A stretch of 64,000 bases of DNA from NCBI RefSeq assembly GCF_020906515.1, contig NC_085849.1, forward strand, positions 310,001 through 374,000, written 5' to 3'. The DNA comes from Vanrija pseudolonga. Lineage: Eukaryota; Basidiomycota; Tremellomycetes; Trichosporonales; Trichosporonaceae. The notes beneath the pieces were generated by a model. The model saw only the letters and a program-made list of their open reading frames with translations, did not search any database and was not told where the DNA came from. Of this stretch, positions 33,187 to 40,432 are shown piece by piece. The position numbers were made by a program, and so were the translations under genes. Within the stretch, counting starts at the first letter, position 1, and every line of letters begins with the position of its first letter.

Positions 33187-33856
33187 TGTGTTTTGTTTGC
33201 GGGGGTGAGCTTGATGGTGGGTCGTGGCATTGTGGCATCCGGCATGGCGGAGCCTTTGTACCTCCCCACACCCGTCCCGGCACCTCCCTCCCTCCCAACC
33301 ATGCGCAGCTGATGACCACGGCACACCGGACAAAGGAGGAGAGCAATGAAGCCAAACAGGCCAATACCATGTCCGGTGGCGCGAGATATCGCCATCCCGA
33401 GGCCCGTGCGCGCCCGCCGCTGGCTGTGAGGCAGTGCGCCAAGCGCAGGTCGGTGCCACTGCCGGGGCGCCGGACCTCCGAGCGTGAGTGAGCTGGCAGC
33501 TTATCAGTCTGTGGGAGCGGTGACGAGCCAGGCTTGGCGCGGGCGGCCGTGGTCTCATGGTGGTAAACATGGGGTGGCGGAACGTCGGACGCATTGCCGA
33601 TCACCGTGCGCCACTCGCGTGATCCCCGTGTCCTACGAGCCAAGTCCGCCACCCGCGGGTCGGTATGGATCGGTTGCTCATGACGGTTCAGCGGGTGGAG
33701 TGGAGCGCAAGGCAGTGGCGATGAGGACCTGCGCTGTTGGAGCAGATCACCAGTCCTGCATCATGCGGTGCTAGCGCGCGGCACAATGCTGTGCCGCGAA
33801 GTGTCGCCTCAACCTCTCTACCGGGCAGTCTGGGTATCACATTCTCCTCTCGCCGT
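33187..33856. other. Spacer between array genes 4 and 5, 670 bp
   Basis: Largest gap within the intact part of the array. Frames on both strands show no array motif, so no hidden copy is called. Confidence 0.45.
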
Positions 33857-34291
33857 CTACAGCACAAGTACACACCCGGCGGCGACCCACACGAGCCCCA
33901 CCACGCCGATAGCGACCCTCCTAGCGCTCGAGTCCTTCGTGTAGCACATCGAGATGGCCCCTCCCAAGCCTTGCGCTGCACGCCGGGAAGCGCATTTGTA
34001 AAATGCCTCACGCGAGACGTTGGCGTTGGTCTTGTTGGTCGTGTAGATTAGGCACTGGTGTTGCCCGGGGCCGTTGAAGGTCGTCGAGTTGTCCACCCAC
34101 ACCGAGCCGTTCTGCGCCGCACAGCACGCGTCGGTGACGTTCCACAGGCCCGCGGCGCACACGGTCTGCCACTCCTGCAGCGGGTCCTTCCACTCCGGGC
34201 CTTGGACGGCGCCCGGGTCGCCGTTGACGGTCGGTACCGTCGAGCCGGGATGCCATGCGCTGCTGGTAGATGAGGGGGCGGAGGACGACAT
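33857..34291 (-). CDS. Array gene 5: small Cys-motif C-tail protein
   Basis: 144 residues from the ATG in CACAATGTCG. It carries VQGPEWKDPLQEWQTVCAAG and NVTDACCAAQNGSVWVDNST, nearly shared with array gene 6, so these two form a recent pair. QHQCLIYTTN, YKCASR and SMCYTK give the later cysteines. Five sequons. Tail SARRVAIGVVGLVWVAAGCVLVL. Confidence 0.82.
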   Translation of the reverse strand: MSSSAPSSTSSAWHPGSTVPTVNGDPGAVQGPEWKDPLQEWQTVCAAGLWNVTDACCAAQNGSVWVDNSTTFNGPGQHQCLIYTTNKTNANVSREAFYKCASRRAAQGLGGAISMCYTKDSSARRVAIGVVGLVWVAAGCVLVL

Positions 34292-34340
34292 TGTGTTTGG
34301 GGAAGAAGAGTGAGTGAGAGACGCTAGATGCTGCGCAGGC

Positions 34341-34352
34341 GCGCTACTTATC
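34341..34352 (-). promoter_or_regulatory. TATA-like element of array gene 5
   Basis: GATAAGTAGCGC on the minus strand, about 50 bp before the ATG; it differs by one base from the element before array gene 1 (30741-30752). Confidence 0.5.
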
Positions 34353-34512
34353 ACTTGGAGCGGGATGGTTGTCGGGTGGCTGAAACAGCCCATGTACCAT
34401 CCTCCGCTTGCTCCGGTGTCGGCAACCTCGGCTCGGGCAACATGTCAACAACCACCCCTAACGCTGAAGCCTCACTGTCCATCGCTCCGAGCTGATACAA
34501 CCACTCGCTATT

Positions 34513-34953
34513 CTACAAGACAAGCACGCACCCAGCAGCGACCCACACGAGTGCAGCGATGCCCATTGTCGCCGTGCGCCTGCCACCAGACTTGTTCTTC
34601 GGGTCGTTGCTCCCGCACATTATGACGGACCCACCACCCGGTGTCTTGCCAACGCAGTTGATAAACGCGTCGCGTGCCGCTTTGGCGGTATCCTCGGTCG
34701 TCGTGTTGATCATGCAGCTGTGCTGCCCTGCGCCGACGAGTATCGTCGAGTTGTCCGCCCACACCGACCCGTCCTGCTGCGCACAGCACAGGTCGGTGAT
34801 GTTGTACATGTTCGTGGCGCACACTGTCTGCCAATCGAGCAGCGGGTCCTTCCACTTCGGCCCCTGGACACTGTTTGGCTTGCCATTGCCGCCCACCGTC
34901 GTGTTCTGTGGCCCGGCGGCGCTCATGGTGTTGGTGGTTGCGATTACGGACAT
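34513..34953 (-). CDS. Array gene 6: small Cys-motif C-tail protein
   Basis: The frame has three in-frame ATGs (34998, 34953, 34926). A TATA-like TATAACTCG near 35014 is too close to the first, so 34953 is chosen (146 residues); 34926, in a CACCATGAG context, is also plausible. Core VQGPKWKDPLLDWQTVCAT and NITDLCCAQQDGSVWADNST pair it with gene 5. Four sequons. Tail GRRTATMGIAALVWVAAGCVLVL. Confidence 0.78.
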   Translation of the reverse strand: MSVIATTNTMSAAGPQNTTVGGNGKPNSVQGPKWKDPLLDWQTVCATNMYNITDLCCAQQDGSVWADNSTILVGAGQHSCMINTTTEDTAKAARDAFINCVGKTPGGGSVIMCGSNDPKNKSGGRRTATMGIAALVWVAAGCVLVL

Positions 34954-35178
34954 GGGGGAGTTTGTCGTGAGAAGGGGATGAGTATGCGAGGATGACATGA
35001 AGGCGACGAGTTATATCTGGAGCGGTGGCGATGCGAGCACCAACAATTGCATTCCTCGAGGATCATCGCTATCGTCTGCCAAACAGCCTTGGCTCTTGCA
35101 CAATGTAAGCATAGTCTCAATCTGAAACCATACCTGTGCATGACTTGGAATAGATGTAAATGCAGTCCACCCACCATC

Positions 35179-35679
35179 CTACAATGCAAGCGCGCACCCA
35201 GTAGCAACCCACACCAGCCCCAGCAAGCCCAGCGCGGTCCTCCTCCTCGACGCGGCAGACCTCGGCGCGGCAGACTTCGACCCGTTCTTCGATCCGTCGA
35301 CACACATAGCAATGCTGCGGTTCCCCTCGCTACCAGCGTTGAAAACGCACGTAACGAACGACTCTCGGGTGGCGTTGGCGGTCGTCGTGTTCGTGAAGAA
35401 GAGGCACATTGGTTGTGGGCGGCTGTAGGAGGGGTCGTTGGTGGGCACCCACAGCGCGCCGTTGAGTGCAGCGCAGCATCTGTTGGTGGCGCTGTACACG
35501 CCTGCCGCGCACACTATCTGTCCTGGCGCGACGGGGCCACCCCACCCAGGGGTGATGACCTGGTTCGGGGTGCCGTCTGGTCCGATGACTCCATAGCCTG
35601 TCGCGGACGGCTTCGGCGCAGTGACGGTGACGCCGGTACCGTTGGTGTATGTTGCTACTGAGGCTGAAGACGAGGACAT
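35179..35679 (-). CDS. Array gene 7: small Cys-motif C-tail protein
   Basis: 166 residues, the longest copy. The N-terminal Ser/Thr/Val stretch is followed by IGPDGTPNQVITPGWGGPV, then GQIVCAAGVYSATNRCCAAL, PMCLFFTNTTTANATRESF and two more cysteines. A basic Ser/Ala/Lys/Arg insert (about 15 residues, SKNGSKSAAPRSAASRRR) precedes the tail TALGLLGLVWVATGCALAL. Five sequons. It belongs with genes 8-10. Confidence 0.82.
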   Translation of the reverse strand: MSSSSASVATYTNGTGVTVTAPKPSATGYGVIGPDGTPNQVITPGWGGPVAPGQIVCAAGVYSATNRCCAALNGALWVPTNDPSYSRPQPMCLFFTNTTTANATRESFVTCVFNAGSEGNRSIAMCVDGSKNGSKSAAPRSAASRRRTALGLLGLVWVATGCALAL

Positions 35680-35711
35680 TGTGTATTGCGTTGTGGGGAA
35701 GCAGCAGGGTT

Positions 35712-35722
35712 CGCTGCTTATA
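35712..35722 (-). promoter_or_regulatory. TATA-like element of array gene 7
   Basis: TATAAGCAGCG on the minus strand about 40 bp before the ATG, matching the elements of array genes 1 and 5 at all but one base over the shared length. Confidence 0.5.
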
Positions 35723-35880
35723 TCTTCGTCGTCATTTGCATCGTAGTGGGTCGCCAAGAGGCCAAGAATGAGCTGTGTTGACCCCGATGAAATGAAACAC
35801 GGCGAAGCAGCCACACGGGCATGCTGAAGCAACCGCCGTTCGTGCCTCGGTCCAGCGAAGCCAGTCTGGCATGCGATGCA

Positions 35881-36315
35881 TCACAATGCAAGCACCGAGC
35901 CAACAGCGACGAGCAGCATCCCGATGCCCACCACAGTCCGTGCGGCGCCAGAGTGGATCTTACACCCCACGATGGGGTTCACACCGTCCACACCGTACGC
36001 ACAACCAGTGAACGCGTCGCGCGTGGCGTTTGCCGTCGTGGCATTCGAGAAGAGGAGGCACATGTGCTGCCGAGAGCCGAACGTGGTGGCGGCGTACGCG
36101 TCGTCGCCTACCCACAGCGCACCGTGCAGCCTGGCACAGCACATGTCCGTGACGTTGTACACGCTCGCGGCGCACACCGTCTGGCCTGCGTACATCGCGC
36201 CGGGCCAGGAGGCGGGATACATCTGCGCTGGGTCCCCGTTGGGGCCGAGCCCGGTCGCCGTGGGCGTCGGTACTGGGGGCGAGGTGAGCGAGAGGGATGC
36301 TGTGCCGTTGTTCAT
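35881..36315 (-). CDS. Array gene 8: small Cys-motif C-tail protein
   Basis: 144 residues from the ATG in ACACCATGAAC. GLGPNGDPAQMYPASWPGAM, GQTVCAASVYNVTDMCCARL, RQHMCLLFSNATTANATRD. Later cysteines in TGCAYG and VGCKIH. The tail is AARTVVGIGMLLVAVGSVLAL: one basic residue and no cysteine, the least conserved end among the intact copies. Four sequons. Confidence 0.82.
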   Translation of the reverse strand: MNNGTASLSLTSPPVPTPTATGLGPNGDPAQMYPASWPGAMYAGQTVCAASVYNVTDMCCARLHGALWVGDDAYAATTFGSRQHMCLLFSNATTANATRDAFTGCAYGVDGVNPIVGCKIHSGAARTVVGIGMLLVAVGSVLAL

Positions 36316-36544
36316 GGTGTGGGTGGTTGGGGGAGAAGTCGAGGGCACGGCCGTTGTGTTAAGTACTGGTGTTGCGGGCTTGGCATGGCCTCGTCCAGGT
36401 GAGGGAGGGGGTAAGGCACTCGCCACACCCGGCGTAACCAGCAGGCGTTGCGTCTCGGGCTTGTCCAAGCTACATGTATCCCGACGTTGCATACTGTGGA
36501 ACCCAGCGGCACCAGACACTACCCGACCCGAGCACGTAAACCAC

Positions 36545-37000
36545 CTAAACCGCAAGCACGCACCCAACAACAGCCCACACGACCGCCACTGTAACCACCG
36601 CCCGCGCGCGCGCGGAGCTCTTCTGCGTTTCACACCCCACGATGACGTTGTCGCCCGTCCCAGGCCGGGAAGCGCAATTCTTGAACGCTGTGATCGTCGC
36701 GTCCGCCGTGGTGGTGTTCGAGAAGAAGAGACACGCGTGCTGTCGTGTGGGGGGCATGCCGGCGGCGCCCGCGGGGTCGGGCACCCACAAGGCGCCGTGC
36801 AGCTGTAAGCAGCACGCATCGGTCACGTTGTAAAGCCCTGCCGCGCACACCACCTGTCCGACGTTCATGGGTCCGGGCCAGATGACGCTGGACTGCGCAC
36901 TTGGGCTGCCGTTTGGCCCGAAGTCGCCGAGGCTGGGTGAGGCTGAGGCCGAGGCGGACGCGGATGCTGGCGGGGTGGCGAGGGAAGTGCTGGGGTTCAT
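36545..37000 (-). CDS. Array gene 9: small Cys-motif C-tail protein
   Basis: 151 residues from the ATG in CCACAATGAAC. The N-terminus has an Ala-Ser repeat (SASASASAS). GQVVCAAGLYNVTDACCLQL, then HACLFFSNTTTADAT; later cysteines in KNCASR and VGCETQ. Tail RARAVVTVAVVWAVVGCVLAV. Very close to genes 7, 8 and the relic at 37685. Confidence 0.82.
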   Translation of the reverse strand: MNPSTSLATPPASASASASASPSLGDFGPNGSPSAQSSVIWPGPMNVGQVVCAAGLYNVTDACCLQLHGALWVPDPAGAAGMPPTRQHACLFFSNTTTADATITAFKNCASRPGTGDNVIVGCETQKSSARARAVVTVAVVWAVVGCVLAV

Positions 37001-37242
37001 TGTGGTGTGGGTGTTGGGTGGGATGTGGTGCCATGGCGAGGTGGGTTAAGTAGTGCTCCCGTTGGGCGGCTGGAATCGGTAGTTGGCGTTGCCGGCATCA
37101 ACCCACCCCGCCCCACTTGTGCAAGGGATGGAGAGCCAAACTTGTTTCAGAACTGTGCCTACAGTAATTGCATTGGGTGCTCGCTCCAGGATGCACACCA
37201 CAGAGATGGTGTTGCTGAGCGCAATCCCCTTGTCCAATGCGT

Positions 37243-37434
37243 CTACAGAGCGAGAATGCACCCCGCCACGACCCACACCATCCCAAGTGCCACCACGGCT
37301 CGTCTCCGTCCCGAGTTTTGGGCGGAGTGCGCTGTCCCTTGGCCGGAGGCGGCGATTGTGTCGTTGTTGGTCTCGGCCGAGTAGAGGAACGTCGTGGGAG
37401 GCGTCGAGCCGTTGTCGACGACACTGTCGCTCAT
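37243..37434 (-). pseudogene. Array relic: C-terminal part only
   Basis: A 63-codon frame with its own ATG preserves FLYSAETNND, matching CLLYSNxTTAN of the intact copies, and the tail GRRRAVVALGMVWVVAGCILAL. Every upstream cysteine and the region between the C-[LM] motif and the tail are lost. It could still be translated as a tiny tail-bearing peptide, but as a family member it is decayed. Confidence 0.65.
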
Positions 37435-37684
37435 CAAGAAATCGCCTGATCCCCAGCGGTGGTACGTGACACGCTCCTCCTTGGCAAGGCCCTCGCTCGA
37501 CATCACACCCCTCAGCGCCGAGGGGGAGTGCGACCCAGTCGGCACGCCGAGCAGCGCAAGCCACCAGCGCAAAGCGGCCCACAACAAGGCCCCGAACCCG
37601 AGCGCTGGTGGCGATGGCGGCGGGCCCACGCTCCAGAGGATCATGCAGCTCGAGACCCAGTTCGGGCTGCCCATGTCAAAGAGA
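37435..37684. other. Foreign-looking segment between two array relics
   Basis: About 250 bp with no resemblance to the array is open on both strands. The plus frame across 37394-37732 reads, for example, PTLQRIMQLETQFGLPMSK, which looks more protein-like than usual shadow frames. It may be an inserted piece of another gene. No identity is offered. Confidence 0.35.
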
Positions 37685-37975
37685 TCAGACATACAGTCGG
37701 CAAAACGTCTTATTGGCCGTAGTGACGTTTGAGTAGAGGAGACACATGTGCTGTCTCGCGCCGCTGTGGGTGAGAGCGTACGCGTTGTCGCCCACCCACA
37801 TGGCGCCGCTGCCCAGCTCGCAGCACAGGTCGGTGACGTTGTACAGGCCTGCCGCGCACACTGCTTGTCCTGGGACCAGAGGCTGTGGCCAGGAGGGACC
37901 GAACATCATGTTCGGGTACCCGTTTGGCGGCCACGGGGCGTCGCCTGGCCACAGGGGTGAGGGCGTGTCGAGCAT
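37685..37975 (-). pseudogene. Array relic: N-terminal part only
   Basis: Starts at an in-frame ATG (37975). It keeps GYPNMMFGPSWPQPLVPGQA, VCAAGLYNVTDLCCELGSGA and HMCLLYSNVTTANKT, then leaves the family pattern and stops after FCRLYV. The last two cysteines and the hydrophobic tail are absent. It belongs with genes 7-9. Confidence 0.7.
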
Positions 37976-38664
37976 CGCGGCGTGTATGCGAGTTGTGGTG
38001 GAGTGGGGTGGGGTGGGGTGGGGTGGATTGGACTGCACTGACAAGTGCTGGCATGAGAGTCTTGGTGTTTGGGGTGGCGCGAGTCAAGGCCGCCGGCAGC
38101 AGTGGCAGTCAGGTGATGATGTCGCGACACTGCCTGCAGGCACCCTACCCTTGCCTCCCCCGAGGGCTGTACAGCAAGGGAGGTAGGAACAAACAATGCT
38201 GTTGGTCGCGAGCAAGCAGGGCAGCAGTACAGTACCACCGCTGTTTCATATCTGCCAACAGACGCAAGCACCCCGGGAGTGGACCGATCCTGCGGCCGCA
38301 GCGCAGTCGAGGCCGATAAGATTGAGCCGTTCACCCGGCCCGGCTGGCGCTCGGCGAGTCATGCATGCGCAGCATGCTCCTAACCCTCCGGCCTCGGCAT
38401 GGATGCTTGCAGCAATGCAATGTGGCCCCGCCCCGCTTCCCCAGCTCGGAGGGTTACAACACACCCGCGGACGAATGAGCGCCGTCGGCAATGCTATCAG
38501 CTGGCGAGCGGAGGCCGGGCCGGCGCCGGCTTGGCTCCACCCTCGCTGCTAAACGGCACAACAGCACTGCCGATGGTCGTCGAGGTGTGCATGCAGGTCG
38601 CATATAACGCGCGGGGGAGCATGTAAGGCTAAGTACGCAAAGCAAGCCCACTCACCTACTCGCA
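37976..38664. other. Spacer between array and SDR gene, 689 bp
   Basis: Contains the G-rich repeat listed next. The rest is divergent promoter sequence; no gene is recognised. Confidence 0.45.
38005..38023 (+). repeat. GGGGT tandem repeat, four G4 runs
   Basis: Four GGGG runs each separated by one T, directly upstream of the first array relic. It can in principle form a one-base-loop G-quadruplex. Confidence 0.7.
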
Positions 38665-39983
38665 ATGACGACCACCAACGGCAACACCAACGCCAGCACC
38701 GCCGTGCCGAACCCCGGCCTGAGCCTCGAGCTCAAGGGCAAGATCGCGTTCGTGACCGGCGGCGGGCGCGGCATCGGGCTGGCGATCACGCAGCAGCTTG
38801 CGAAGGGTGAGTCGCGTCCCGGCACGGATAGGCCCCAGCTGACGCCCGCCGCAGCCGGCGCAACTGTCGTGATTACGTGGAACTCGCGCGACGCGACCCC
38901 CGTCGCGGAACAGGTGGCCGCCGAAACCGGCTCGACGGTGCTCGCGTACCACTGTCCCGGGGAGCAGAGCGCCGTGGTGAACGAGGTCGTCGACCGCGTC
39001 TCGCGCGAGGTCGGCGAGGTCGACTTTGTCGTGTGCAATGCCGGCGTGTGCAAGCACCAGGACACGGTGGACATGACTGATGGTGGGTGGGAGGGGAAGA
39101 GCGAGCTCACGCCCGCGTGCAGACGACCTCGCCTTCGTCATGCAGAACAACCTCTTCGCGCCGCTGTACCTTTCGCGCGCGTTCGTGCGCCACTGGCTCG
39201 GCCTCAAGACGGCCGTTAGCCAGCAGTCAAGCTACCCACCCCGGCCAGAGTACCGGACCCTCGACAAGAAGATCATCTTCATCTCGAGCATTAGCGGGGT
39301 TGTGAGCATGACCCCGCAGAACCAGGTGTCGTATAATTCGAGCAAGGCGGGGTTGACTATGGCCGCCAAGGTGAGTAGCGCTGCCCCATATCCCAGTCTC
39401 GTTGCCCCCTCCTCTCTCCCTCGCTCTGCTCGCTACTCATCTCGCCCGCCCACCCACCCTCGAGCGTTGCTCGCAGATGAGTGGCCCACCCACCCACCCT
39501 GCTGCGCGAGCAACACGTCGCCCGCCCACCCGCCCTGCTGGCGCGAGCGATATCATGCCCGCCCACCCACCCCTATGCGCTGCGCGCAAGAAGTTATGCC
39601 ACCACCCACCCCTCCACCGCGTGCCGCCTCCCCGCTAACATTACAGTCTCTGGCCGGCGAGTGGGCTCAGTATGGAATCGCCGTTAACGCCCTTTCCCCG
39701 GGCTATGTCTCTACCGACATGACATCTTGCGACCCTGCGTGGATGCAAAAGTGGAGCGACATGACCCCCTTTGGACGGTTCGCGCAGCCCGCCGAGCTGG
39801 GCAACATGGTCGTGTTGATGTGTTCTGGGCTCGCGAGCCGGTTCTTGACGGGCCATGACTTGGTGATGGACGGGGGTGAGTACATACGAGGCAGCGCCAG
39901 CTGCCGAGCATGCTGTCTGCTACTGCTGGCTTGGAGGTATGGTGCAGGATTCTGACGCGACCACAGGCTACACTGTTTACTAG
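38665..39983 (+). CDS. Short-chain dehydrogenase/reductase
   Basis: Five exons: 38665-38806, 38855-39082, 39123-39370, 39647-39875 and 39967-39983 (the last codes only the end of GGYTVY plus stop); 287 residues. Introns are 48, 40, 276 and 91 bp. Classical SDR features: TGGGRGIG at 31-38 for NAD(P) binding, CNAG, catalytic Ser near 181 (ISSISG), Y194 and K198 in SYNSSKAG, and PGYVSTDM. The end, DLVMDGGYTVY, is typical of sorbose/mannitol-type NADP reductases (Sou1, mannitol dehydrogenase). It is probably a cytosolic polyol or ketose reductase; the substrate is inferred from family likeness. It sits just upstream of a Zn2Cys6 regulator gene. Confidence 0.88.
39438..39630 (+). repeat. Degenerate minisatellite inside SDR intron 3
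   Basis: About five imperfect units of roughly 38-40 bp, each with a CGCCCGCCCACCCACCC core followed by GCTGCGCGAGC-like sequence. The units swell this intron to 276 bp against a norm of about 50 bp. Confidence 0.6.
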
Positions 39984-40432
39984 CGAGGACGTGGGGAACG
40001 GAGACGAGGAGGTCGAGGTGGAGGACAGCCGAGCCGACTCGGATGCCATCGGGATGTCCGAGTCGCTGTATCGAGTGTAGTTTGTTATGCAGCACGTCCA
40101 AGAGATCTTAAACCCCATGCAATGCCCGCTCGTGACGTTGTCGAGCCGAGAACGCGCACGCGCGAGATGTTGTAGCAATCCCGGAGCCTTGGCAAGGTCG
40201 AGGTCTGTCTGCCATATCATCCGTCAGCCATTGTGCCATTGCCGCCGGCCTCAAAGCCCCGACCCGGACGGCATCCATCCCGCTCCACTCGATCCCACCC
40301 CTCGACTCTCCTCTCCATCACACCACCTTCCTATACCATCACAAAGCACTCGGCCAGTGCTCGGAACAACCGCGACACGCCACCAGCACACCCCGCCCGC
40401 ACCGACCAACACACACGCACACGAAAAATTCA
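39984..40432. other. Intergenic spacer, 449 bp
   Basis: Promoter and leader of the next gene; the last 200 bp are strongly CA/CT-rich. No gene is seen. Confidence 0.5.

Larger units (their letters stand above)
30294..37975 (-). repeat. Tandem array: nine small Cys-motif, C-tail genes plus two relics
   Basis: Eleven homologous units lie head to tail on the minus strand, spaced 0.4-1 kb apart. The usual protein pattern is: variable Pro/Ser-rich N-terminus; C-x(9-12)-CC (often VCAAGLYNVTDxCC); G-[AS]-[VIL]-[WY]; a C-[LM] motif; two more cysteines; one or two basic residues; then about 17 hydrophobic residues ending in LVWVAxGCVLAV or similar right at the stop. Neighbouring units are most alike, so the array grew by local duplication. 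No known family is recognised. Confidence 0.9.

Noticed and set aside
38005-38023. Interstitial telomere repeat
   Set aside because: The unit is GGGGT rather than the TTAGGG-type repeat expected in Tremellomycetes, and it is very short.
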